The notes under the pieces are model-generated. The model saw only the letters and a list, made by a program, of their open reading frames with translations. It did no database searches and was not told where the DNA came from. Shown in pieces: positions 34,793 through 42,326 of a DNA stretch of 64,000 nucleotides; the stretch's first letter is position 1; every line of letters starts with the position of its first letter. The stretch is from Lichenicoccus sp964242335 (GTDB lineage Bacteria > Pseudomonadota > Alphaproteobacteria > Acetobacterales > Acetobacteraceae). The position numbers and the translations under genes were made by a program. Location: NCBI GenBank assembly GCA_964242335.1, contig CAXTAY010000002.1:62001-126000 (forward strand), given 5' to 3'.

Positions 34793-35803
34793 ATGACCCG
34801 CAGCTTGACCAGCCTGATCCCCGCAGGCGCCGTGCTCGCGGCCGCGTTCCTGCCGGCCACCCGCGCCGCCGCCACGCCGTTGCAGGACCCGTACGGAACC
34901 TGGACGGCGCAGGTCGAGAACGATGCGGTGTCGACCCAGTCCGGCACGTCGGACCAGTACTACACCAGCGGGCTGCGCATCGGCTGGACCTCGGGCACCG
35001 ACCAGTCGCCGGGGATCGCGGGGCTCGGTCGTGCGATCTGGGGCGAGGGGGTGCAGCGCATCGCGCTCGGCCTGCAGCAATCGATCTTCACGCCGCGCCA
35101 GACGCAGATCGATCCGCCCGATCCGCACGACCGGCCCTATGCCGGCGTGCTGCTCGGCACCGCCAACCTGATCAGCGACACCGACCTGTCGCGCAGCATC
35201 GTCGGCGTGCAGGCCGGCGTGCTCGGCTCCTATGCCGGCGGCTACCAGGTGCAGAACGGCTTCCACAGCCTGATCGGCGACACGCCCAACCGCGGGTGGT
35301 CGCACCAGCTGCCGAATCAGCCGATCCTGCAGCTGCAGGTGGCGCGCACCTGGCGCTTCCCGGTGATCAGCGCCTACGGCGTCTCGGTCGACCTGCTGCC
35401 CGCCGCCGCCGCCGCCGGCGGCGACTTCCGCACCTACGCCCAGCTCGGCGGCACGGTGCGGATCGGCCAGGGGCTGGACAGCGACTTCGGCACCCCGCGC
35501 ATCAGCCCCGGCCTGGACGGCTCCGACGCCTACAAGGGCACGCGGCGCTTCGTCTGGTACGGCTTCGCCGGCGTCGACGGCCAGGCGGTGCTGTACGACG
35601 CGACGCTGCAGGGCAGCACCTTCCGCTCCGGCGAGCCGCACGTCTCCAAGATCTGGGACGTCGGCGAGTTCGAGGGCGGCCTCGCGGTAATCTATCACGG
35701 GGTGCGCCTGTCCTACACCCAGAGCTGGCAGACGCAGGAATTCAACGGCCAGCGCTCCGGGCTGTTCAATTTCGGCTCGGTGGCGCTGTCGGCGAAGTTC
35801 TGA
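34793..35803 (+). CDS. LpxR-like lipid A deacylase (outer-membrane barrel, DUF2219)
   Basis: The 336-residue product has a signal peptide (residues 1-28) and then the family's catalytic E-N-D motif (Q-V-E-N-D-A-V) followed by Y-Y-T-S-G-L-R. A later G-W-S-H-Q-L segment matches the family's G-W-x-x-Q-L. The chain alternates as an outer-membrane beta barrel and ends in phenylalanine (L-S-A-K-F). LpxR removes the 3'-acyloxyacyl chain of lipid A; whether this member does so is inferred. It is divergent from puuE. Confidence 0.85.
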   Translation: MTRSLTSLIPAGAVLAAAFLPATRAAATPLQDPYGTWTAQVENDAVSTQSGTSDQYYTSGLRIGWTSGTDQSPGIAGLGRAIWGEGVQRIALGLQQSIFTPRQTQIDPPDPHDRPYAGVLLGTANLISDTDLSRSIVGVQAGVLGSYAGGYQVQNGFHSLIGDTPNRGWSHQLPNQPILQLQVARTWRFPVISAYGVSVDLLPAAAAAGGDFRTYAQLGGTVRIGQGLDSDFGTPRISPGLDGSDAYKGTRRFVWYGFAGVDGQAVLYDATLQGSTFRSGEPHVSKIWDVGEFEGGLAVIYHGVRLSYTQSWQTQEFNGQRSGLFNFGSVALSAKF

Positions 35804-35891
35804 AGCCTTGCTCCCCGGTCCGGATGCTGGCACTGACACTGCCAGTGCGTCGCCGCGCGACATTTCCGGAGGATCGGTTACGGCTTACGGC

Positions 35892-36248
35892 TTGAATCGC
35901 AAATCCCGCGGCCCGCGGGCCTGGAACGGCCGCCTGGTCACCATGCGCGTGTTCGCCTGGCTGTGTGCGGTCGGGCTCGTCGTCGCCTTCGCCATCGCAG
36001 CCACCCTGCCGCTGCAGATGGATCTCGGCGCGATGCTGCTGTCGATGGATCCGCATAGCCTGGACGGGCTGCACCGCTTCGTCCTGCATCACGTCTCGGC
36101 GGGTATCTGGACCCACGTGCTGCTGCCGTTCCTGCTGCGGCCCGGCTGGATGCTGCCGCTGATGCTGGGCGTCGTCGCCGGCGGGATCGCCTTCAGCCTC
36201 AACCATGCCGGACCGACCCGGCAGGGCTCGCGCCGCCGCGGCTCGTAG
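35892..36248 (+). CDS. small inner-membrane protein of unknown function
   Basis: The product has two predicted membrane segments: one after M-R-V-F-A-W-L-C, and one in L-P-F-L-L-R-P-G-W-M-L-P-L-M-L-G-V. They are separated by a loop with L-H-H-V-S-A-G-I-W-T-H. The tail is basic. The start is uncertain: a TTG at 35892 is given, an ATG at 35943 is possible, and a good GGAGG at 35868-35872 sits four bases before a GTT. No family is recognised. Confidence 0.55.
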   Translation: MNRKSRGPRAWNGRLVTMRVFAWLCAVGLVVAFAIAATLPLQMDLGAMLLSMDPHSLDGLHRFVLHHVSAGIWTHVLLPFLLRPGWMLPLMLGVVAGGIAFSLNHAGPTRQGSRRRGS

Positions 36249-36256
36249 CGGCGGGT

Positions 36257-36622
36257 CTATGGCGCCGCGATGAGGCCGGCGAGCCGGTCGATCTCCGGTG
36301 CCGACGCGGCCGAGGCCGCCGCCTCGATGCGGCGGTACAGCGCCAGCACCGTCTCTCCGGCCGCGGTGAGCCGCGTGCCGCCCCCGACCGCACCGCCGCG
36401 CGAGGCTTCCACCAGCGGCTCGCGCAAGCCCGTATTCATCGACTCGATCAGCGCCCAGGCGCGCTTGTAGCTCATGCCGCTGGCGCGTCCGGCGGCGGTG
36501 ATCGAGCCGTGCTCGCGTATGCCCTCGAGCAGCTCGGCGCGTCCGGGGCGGACCGCCACGCCGTCGCGGAGCACGACGCGCAGATGCAGGCCCAGCCGGT
36601 CGGGATGTCGGATCTTGACCAT
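36257..36622 (-). CDS. ModE-like DNA-binding protein without a molybdate domain
   Basis: The 121-residue product matches the N-terminal winged-helix domain of ModE: L-L-E-G-I-R-E-H-G-S-I-T-A-A-G-R-A-S-G-M-S-Y-K-R-A-W, then G-G-A-V-G-G-G-T-R-L-T-A-A-G. The C-terminal molybdate-binding domains of full ModE are absent, as in many proteobacterial single-domain members. It probably regulates molybdenum or related genes. The ATG at 36622 has GGAGG five bases upstream. No mod transport genes are adjacent; mobA is at 8.8 kb. Confidence 0.82.
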   Translation of the reverse strand: MVKIRHPDRLGLHLRVVLRDGVAVRPGRAELLEGIREHGSITAAGRASGMSYKRAWALIESMNTGLREPLVEASRGGAVGGGTRLTAAGETVLALYRRIEAAASAASAPEIDRLAGLIAAP

Positions 36623-36651
36623 GGCGTCCTCCGGCAACCCGGAGGAGCGCG

Positions 36652-37641
36652 TCAGAAACTCAGCCGCGCCGACAGCACCCAGTTATGCGCGTACACCGGG
36701 TCGACCTCGCCGGTCACCCGCTCGTCCGGCGACAGCGCGAGCTGGTAGCCGGCGCCGACGATGGCGCGCACCCGGCCGGCGATGGGGAAGCGTCCCAGCA
36801 CCAGCCCCGGGGTGAGGGACAGCTGATCCTTGCCGCCGCGCCGCTCGCCGCTGAGCCAGATCGTGTCGTTCAGCTCGAACTCGGGCCAGAGATACTTCAG
36901 CAGGGGATACTGGAAGGTCACGTTGGTCAGCAGCTGCGAGCCGGTGGTGTCGAGCTTGGTCGCCGGGATCGCGACGCCCATCGTCGCCTGGATGTCGAAA
37001 TCGCCCCGGCCCTTGCCGCCGGCGATGGTGGGCATGACGACCGTGCTGTTGCCGGTGAACGCCCTGGAGCCGGTGCGCGCGGTGACCTGCAGGAAGGCGG
37101 TGACGATGGCGTCGCCGCTCTGCTCGTTCTCGCTGAACAACCGCTGCTTGATCAGGAAGATCGGGTAGTCGCCCCAGCCGGTCACCGCGCGGGCGTGGCC
37201 GAGCGAGCTGGCGCTCCTCGTAGGGGGGGAAAGCTGAGGATCACCTCGCTGGTCGTGGTCGGGATCAGCTCTAGGCCATTGCCGGTGTCGTAGTCGTGCA
37301 GGCTGGCGCCGGTCGGCAGGTGCTCCCGGAACTGGTCGTATCGCACCTCCTGCTCCAGTCGCGGCATCACCGTCACCAGCGGCGTGATCCAGTGCGGCTG
37401 GCCGTCCTGGGCATGCCGGACGCGGTCGAGCCAGTGCGCGAAGTAGCCGGCGATGCCACCCTCGGGCGCCGGTGCCGGAGCCACCTGCAGCGTCGGGCCA
37501 CCGGCGCCGGTAGGGTCGGGTGCGGCCGCCACCTGGCTGTACGAGGTCGCGGTGTCATCGCTCGTCTGCCCGGACGCGGCGACGGGAACTCCGGCGCAGA
37601 GGCCGATGGCCGAGAGCCACCAGCTTGTGGACGACGCGCAT
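36652..37641 (-). pseudogene. frameshifted outer-membrane channel/transporter gene
   Basis: Two frames together give one recognisable outer-membrane protein of the phenol-degradation MetA/channel type. Upstream (to 37182) encodes E-L-I-P-T-T-T-S-E-V-I-L-S-F-P-P. Downstream encodes A-R-A-V-T-G-W-G-D-Y-P-I-F-L-I-K-Q-R and ends in a barrel strand S-A-R-L-S-F. The switch occurs at a run of seven G (37223-37229, C on the coding strand); one extra base would restore the frame. A second problem lies at the 5' end: the signal peptide W-W-L-S-A-I-G-L is in the upstream frame but has no start codon, whereas ATG 37641 is out of frame by one base. It is a decaying gene, a sequencing error or a phase-variable gene. 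Confidence 0.75.
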
Positions 37642-37824
37642 CGGTCGATCTCCCGCTCACCGTCATGGCTTCACGGCTATGACGAACCGCCTAGAGCGGG
37701 ATCGGCTCCCGGAAGGCCGACGAGCACATCGCTGTTCCTACGGCAAATTGAGGTCCCGAACCGGTTCAGCCCGAGACGATCAGACGCCAGCCGTGCGCAG
37801 GTCTCCGGGCGCAGACGCTGCCCG

Positions 37825-38559
37825 CTAGGCGTCCTGGTCGAGTTCGGAATAGTGGCGGAAGATGCCGGACTCGTTGAAGGCGAGCCGCCGGTCGGACGCG
37901 AGGTAGGCGGCCAGCGCCGGCCGCGCCTCGATCCGGTCGTGCAGCGCCACCAGGGCCGGGTATTGCGCGGCGAATTTCCGCGAGGCACGCGGGAAGGCGT
38001 AGCGAAGCCCTCGGATCACCTGGAACAGCGACAGGTCGACGGTGGTCGTCGCACTGCCGACGATCTGGCCGCGACCGTTCGGGTTGCGCTTCAGCACCGT
38101 CTCGAAATAGCCGAGGAACTTGGGCATGCGGTGCTCGAGGAAATCCGCCGACCGTACGCGCGCCGCCTCCTTCTGGTCCTCGTAGTACTGGGTGCTGGCG
38201 ACCGGATGATGCGTGTCGTGCACCTCGGTCACCAGGTCGGTGATGGTGAGCTGCAGGCCGTGCGCGACCGTGCGCAGCGGCTCCTCGGAGGGTGCGAGGC
38301 CGAGCTTCGGCCCCAGGTAGAGCAGGATGTTGGCCACGTGCGACACGATCAGCTCGCCGTCCTTGAGGAACGGCGGTGCGAACGGGATCTGCGGTCCCGC
38401 ACCGTGCTCGAGCAGGTGCAGCATCGCCGCGGTGCCGCCGCCTCCGCGCCTCGGCGTCCGGGTGACGTCGACATAGGCGGCGCCGGCGTCCTCCAGCGCC
38501 AGCCGGACGAACTCGCCGCGTCCCTGCAGACCATCCCAGTAGTAGAGCTCGTACGGCAT
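37825..38559 (-). CDS. glutathione S-transferase family protein
   Basis: The 244-residue product begins Y-E-L-Y-Y-W-D-G-L-Q-G-R-G-E-F-V-R, the thioredoxin-like N-terminal domain of GSTs of the sigma/alpha type. A C-terminal helical domain includes T-T-V-D-L-S-L-F-Q-V. Substrate unknown. The ATG at 38559 has GGAG seven bases upstream; an ATG at 38565 is too close to it. It is divergent from the cupin gene. Confidence 0.87.
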   Translation of the reverse strand: MPYELYYWDGLQGRGEFVRLALEDAGAAYVDVTRTPRRGGGGTAAMLHLLEHGAGPQIPFAPPFLKDGELIVSHVANILLYLGPKLGLAPSEEPLRTVAHGLQLTITDLVTEVHDTHHPVASTQYYEDQKEAARVRSADFLEHRMPKFLGYFETVLKRNPNGRGQIVGSATTTVDLSLFQVIRGLRYAFPRASRKFAAQYPALVALHDRIEARPALAAYLASDRRLAFNESGIFRHYSELDQDA

Positions 38560-38673
38560 CGTCATGCTCCGGTGTCGCGGTGGCGCATCGAGCGGCCGAT
38601 GGGCAAATCCGTCCGGACGTGCAGCCACTCGGGCCCACTCGCGTTAGCCCCGCATCAGAGAGCGAGGTTCGAC

Positions 38674-39084
38674 ATGTCCGACAGCACTCCCGACACCGCC
38701 GGTCAAGCAACCGGACGCAAGCTGCAGGCGGCGGCCAGCCAGGTCGAGCCGGTGCGCTTCGAGATCCCCGGCGCCGAGGGCGAGTTCCGCATCCAGATCC
38801 TGAACCAGGATGCGGCGTGCGGCGTGGTCACCACCATCGTCCACATGCCGCCCGGCTCGCGCATCCCGGCCCACCTGCACCGTGCCGGCAGTGAGATGCA
38901 CTACGTGCTCGAGGGCGACCTGATCGAGGACGGCCGGGTGCTGGAGCCGGGCGGCTTCCTCAGCCACGCCGCCGGACAGATCCACGGGCCGCATGAGAGC
39001 CGACACGGCGCCCGCGTGCTGACGGTGCAGCAATGGCAGTCGCATGACGGCAGCTTCGACTTCGAGGCCGCCGAACCGGGCTGA
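38674..39084 (+). CDS. cupin-domain protein
   Basis: The 136-residue product is a single small beta-barrel cupin. Motif 1 is visible as P-A-H-L-H-R-A-G-S-E-M-H-Y-V-L-E-G with two metal-ligand histidines and a glutamate. Motif 2 appears as P-G-G-F-L-S-H-A-A-G-Q-I-H-G-P-H. The GAGG six bases before the ATG supports the start. The reaction cannot be inferred; related proteins include ChrR-like anti-sigma cupins and small dioxygenases. Confidence 0.85.
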   Translation: MSDSTPDTAGQATGRKLQAAASQVEPVRFEIPGAEGEFRIQILNQDAACGVVTTIVHMPPGSRIPAHLHRAGSEMHYVLEGDLIEDGRVLEPGGFLSHAAGQIHGPHESRHGARVLTVQQWQSHDGSFDFEAAEPG

Positions 39085-39108
39085 GCCTCGGGCGGAAGGG
39101 GGCGCCGC

Positions 39109-39432
39109 TCAGTCCGACTTGCGGTGCCCGCGTCCGTCCTGCTTCTTGGTCGCGGCCGCATGCTCGGCGGCAGCCTGCTTCTCGGCCTTGCCGGCGGTGG
39201 CGCTGCTGCTGCCATCCTCGCCGGACCCGCTGCCGGCGGCGGAGGCGGCCGGCATCGGCGCCCCCTTGTGACGGATCGGCGCCGGCGCCGGACCGCCTTC
39301 CGGCACGAAGGCGTCGCCGTGCGCGCCGCCCGCCTTGGCGGTGCCGGCCTCCTGCACCTCGTCGGCCTTCTGCGCCTTGGCCGAACGCGCCGTGCTGGTG
39401 TCGTTGTCGGATTTGGTCTTCTCGTGGCTCAC
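39109..39432 (-). CDS. lysine/alanine-rich low-complexity protein
   Basis: The 107-residue product is hydrophilic and disordered, rich in alanine, lysine, glutamate and glycine (for example A-G-K-A-E-K-Q-A-A-A-E-H-A-A). No domain is recognised; composition resembles small histone-like or stress proteins. The GTG at 39432 has GAGG nine bases upstream; an ATG at 39441 sits right against that site. It is convergent with the cupin gene. Confidence 0.5.
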   Translation of the reverse strand: MSHEKTKSDNDTSTARSAKAQKADEVQEAGTAKAGGAHGDAFVPEGGPAPAPIRHKGAPMPAASAAGSGSGEDGSSSATAGKAEKQAAAEHAAATKKQDGRGHRKSD

Positions 39433-39571
39433 GGCGCGCATCCTCGGCGGGGTGGAGCGCCTTCAACCGCAGGCAGCGGCGAGGGTTGCGACCTCGTGGG
39501 GCGAGGGCTTTGCCCCTAGGACCCCCTCAGAGGCGAGCCCCTGAAATCCCCGCCCGTCGAGATCGGGTTCT

Positions 39572-39613
39572 GGGGCCGACCGGCCCCAGCGGGTCGAGGG
39601 CAGAGCCCTCGAG
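39572..39613 (+). repeat. dispersed intergenic repeat, copy 1
   Basis: The segment contains ggccccagcgggtcgagggc followed by a gagccctcga half. A near-identical element lies in inverted orientation at 59900-59945. It sits in the gene-free 240-base stretch before the GAF-GGDEF-EAL gene. That stretch also has gggctttgcccc-type short hairpins. Confidence 0.65.
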
Positions 39614-39672
39614 CTAGCTCTCCCAGCGACCGATCCAGGTCCCGGGCTGCTCCAGCCCGGGACGGTCAGGCG

Positions 39673-41472
39673 CTACGAGGTGATCGTCTCGCCGGCACCC
39701 ACCGGGCGCGGCAGGCGCGGTATCGGGCGGCCGATCAGGTAGCCCTGGATCTCCTCGCAGCCATGCGCGTCGAGGAAGGCGAGCTGCTCCTCGGTCTCGA
39801 CCCCCTCGGCGCAGCTGGTCATGCCGAGCGACTGCACCATCTGCAGCACCGAGCGGGTGATCGCCTCGGCGCGGCGGTCGCGGCCGAGCGCGCTGACGAA
39901 CTGCCGGTCGAGCTTGACCTGGTCGAACGGGTAGGTGCCGAGCAGGCCGAGGCAGGAGAAGCCGTTGCCGAAATCGTCCAGCGCCAGACGCACGCCCATC
40001 GCCCGCACCCGGGCGAGCTCGCGACGCGCCATGCCGTCGGAGCCGAACGGCACCCGTTCGGACAGCTCGATCTGCAGCCGCGCCGGATCCAGTCCGGTCT
40101 CCTCCAGCACCCGGCGGAGCAGCGCCGGCAGCCGGTTGTGCGAGATCCACACCGGCGAGATGTTCACCGAGACGCCGAGGGCGCGCTCCCACGACTGCGC
40201 CTCGCGGCAGGCCGCGGCCAGCACCCAGCTGTCGATCTGCTCGATCAGGCCGGTGGCCTCGGCGCAGGGGATGAACAGCTCCGGCGAGATGTCGCCGTGC
40301 CCTGGACGGTTCCAGCGCACCAGCGCCTCGAAGCTGACCACCTGCTCGGTGGCGGTATCGATCACCGGCAGCCAGTTCAGCGAGAACGCGCCGGTCATGG
40401 TGGCGAGCTGCAGGTCCTGCTCCAGGCCGGCGGAGAGCTCGAAATGATGCAGCAGCGTCGGCGTCGAGTGCACGTGGCGGCCGTCGCCCTCGCGCTTGGC
40501 CTGGCTCAGCGCCGCTTCGGCGCAGCGCATCAGCCCCGCGGTGTCGGTGGCGTCGGACGGGAACGCGGCGACCCCGGCGGACGGGCGCAGCGGCAGGTCC
40601 AGCCCGTCGATATGCGCGGGCTCGCGCAGCCGGTCCATCACCCGCAGCGCCACTGCCTCGATCTCGGCCGCCGAGACCCGTCCGCCGACCACGAGTGCGA
40701 AGCCGCCGCCACCCAGGCGGGCGAGGAAGCTGTGGCTCGGCATCACCCCGCGCAGCCGGCTCACCACCTGCTTGAGCGACTGGTCCACGGCACCGCGGCC
40801 GTGCATCTCGTTGAGCACGGTCAGGCGGCCGATATCGATGCGCAGCACCGCGAAGCCGGGCGGCAGTGCGTTCGGGCCGGCGTTCTCCGCGGCCAGCACC
40901 AGCTTGTCGAGATGCGCCTCCAGGGCCTCGCGGCCGGGCAGGCCAGTGACCCCGGCCGCAGCACTGCTGTCGGTCTCGGCACCCGGCTCCAGGATCAGCA
41001 TCGCGCCGGCGCAGCGCGCCAGATCGGTCAGCGCCGCCAGACCCTCGCGGCCGAACCGCCGCGGGCGCTCGTCGAGCACGCACAGTATCCCGACCGAGGC
41101 GCCGGCCTCGTCGCGCAGCGTCGCTCCGGCATAGGAGAGGAAGCCCGCGGCACGCTCCGCCTCCGGTGCCGCGGCGAAGCCCGGATCGCGCGACAGATCG
41201 GCGATCTCAAGGGTTACCCGCCGCTGGCTGACCATCTGCGTGCGTATCACCGAGACCGGCAGGCTCTGTCCGCTCGACCGGCCCCAGGCGCCGCGGATCT
41301 GCAGCCGGCCGTTCTCCTCGACGACCACCAGCGCCAGGGGGGCGTCGAGGTCGCGTGCGGCGAGCCGGGCGAAGGCGCCGAACACGGTGTCGTCGCCGTC
41401 GCCGAGCATCTGGCCGGCGTGCGGCAGGATCAGCCGTTCGCCGCTATGAGGGGTCGCGATCGGCTTGGCCAT
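39673..41472 (-). CDS. GAF-GGDEF-EAL protein with a degenerate GGDEF domain
   Basis: The 599-residue cytoplasmic protein has an N-terminal GAF-like domain (about residues 20-165), a GGDEF-fold domain (about 180-330) and an EAL domain (about 345-590). The GGDEF signature reads G-G-G-G-F, lacking both acidic residues, so cyclase activity is unlikely. EAL residues look intact: F-E-A-L-V-R-W, V-N-I-S-P, D-D-F-G-N-G-F, K-L-D-R-Q-F and E-G-V-E-T. It therefore probably degrades cyclic di-GMP. The ATG at 41472 has AGGAGG eight bases upstream. Confidence 0.93.
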   Translation of the reverse strand: MAKPIATPHSGERLILPHAGQMLGDGDDTVFGAFARLAARDLDAPLALVVVEENGRLQIRGAWGRSSGQSLPVSVIRTQMVSQRRVTLEIADLSRDPGFAAAPEAERAAGFLSYAGATLRDEAGASVGILCVLDERPRRFGREGLAALTDLARCAGAMLILEPGAETDSSAAAGVTGLPGREALEAHLDKLVLAAENAGPNALPPGFAVLRIDIGRLTVLNEMHGRGAVDQSLKQVVSRLRGVMPSHSFLARLGGGGFALVVGGRVSAAEIEAVALRVMDRLREPAHIDGLDLPLRPSAGVAAFPSDATDTAGLMRCAEAALSQAKREGDGRHVHSTPTLLHHFELSAGLEQDLQLATMTGAFSLNWLPVIDTATEQVVSFEALVRWNRPGHGDISPELFIPCAEATGLIEQIDSWVLAAACREAQSWERALGVSVNISPVWISHNRLPALLRRVLEETGLDPARLQIELSERVPFGSDGMARRELARVRAMGVRLALDDFGNGFSCLGLLGTYPFDQVKLDRQFVSALGRDRRAEAITRSVLQMVQSLGMTSCAEGVETEEQLAFLDAHGCEEIQGYLIGRPIPRLPRPVGAGETITS

Positions 41473-41606
41473 GATCCGTGCCTCCTGCTCGTCGCGCGCA
41501 CACGACACGAGTGTAGAAGCCGTAACCTAATGTTAGCAAGAAGTCACCCCGAACCTCGGCAGCCGTGGCACGGCGCCGGCGGCGGTCGCGCCGGCGGCGT
41601 GCCCGC

Positions 41607-42326
41607 TCAACCGCGCGGGGCCGGATCGGCCGGCAGAGCTTCCGGCAGCGTCAGCCGGTAGCCGATCGCGGGCTCGGTCGCGATCATCGCCGCCGCCTCC
41701 GCCCCGAGCTTCTGCCGCAGGTGGCCGATATAGACGCGCAGATACTGCACGTCGTGCACGTGCGCCGGCCCCCAGACCGAGAGCAGAAGCTGACGATGCG
41801 TCAGCACCCGGTCAGGATTGCGCATCAGCGCGTCGAGCAGCGCGTACTCGCGCGGGCTGAGCTGCACCGGGGTACCCGCCAGGCGCACCTGCCGCGCCTC
41901 GGCGTCGAGCGTCACCGGGCCCGCCCGCAGCAGGGTGCCCGGAGTGCCGGCGTTCTCCCGGGTCTGCCGCCGCAGCGCCGTGCGTAGCCGCGCCAGCAGC
42001 TCGCCCAGGCCGAACGGCTTCTCCACGTAGTCGTCCGCACCCTCGTCGAGGGCCGCGATCTTCTCCGTCTCGCGGCTGCGCGCCGACAGCACGATCACCG
42101 GCACGCTGCTGAAGGCGCGCAGCCGCGCCAGCGCCTCCCTGCCATCCATGTCCGGCAGCCCGAGATCGAGCAGCACCGCGTCCGGCGCCCGCGCCGCGGC
42201 CAGGCGCAGGAAGCCCTCGGCGTCGTATGCCTGCGCCACCGCGTAGCCGGACGCCTCCAGGGCGGGACGCAGGAAGCGGTGGATCTGCGGCTCGTCATCG
42301 ACCACCAGGATCAGCGGACCGGTCAG
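41607..42326 (-). CDS. kdpE: KdpE-type response regulator, apparent CTG start
   Basis: The 239-residue product has a receiver domain (phosphate acceptor in L-L-D-L-G-L-P-D-M-D-G) and an OmpR-type winged helix (L-S-P-R-E-Y-A-L-L-D-A-L, then L-R-V-Y-I-G-H-L-R-Q-K-L). It matches KdpE by sequence and by linkage to kdpD. The first standard start (GTG 42305) would cut off the first receiver strand. A CTG at 42326 restores M-T-G-P-L-I-L-V-V-D-D-E. It overlaps the kdpD stop as CTGA and has GGGGAGG five bases upstream. No kdpFABC lies in the window. Confidence 0.88.
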   Translation of the reverse strand: MTGPLILVVDDEPQIHRFLRPALEASGYAVAQAYDAEGFLRLAAARAPDAVLLDLGLPDMDGREALARLRAFSSVPVIVLSARSRETEKIAALDEGADDYVEKPFGLGELLARLRTALRRQTRENAGTPGTLLRAGPVTLDAEARQVRLAGTPVQLSPREYALLDALMRNPDRVLTHRQLLLSVWGPAHVHDVQYLRVYIGHLRQKLGAEAAAMIATEPAIGYRLTLPEALPADPAPRG

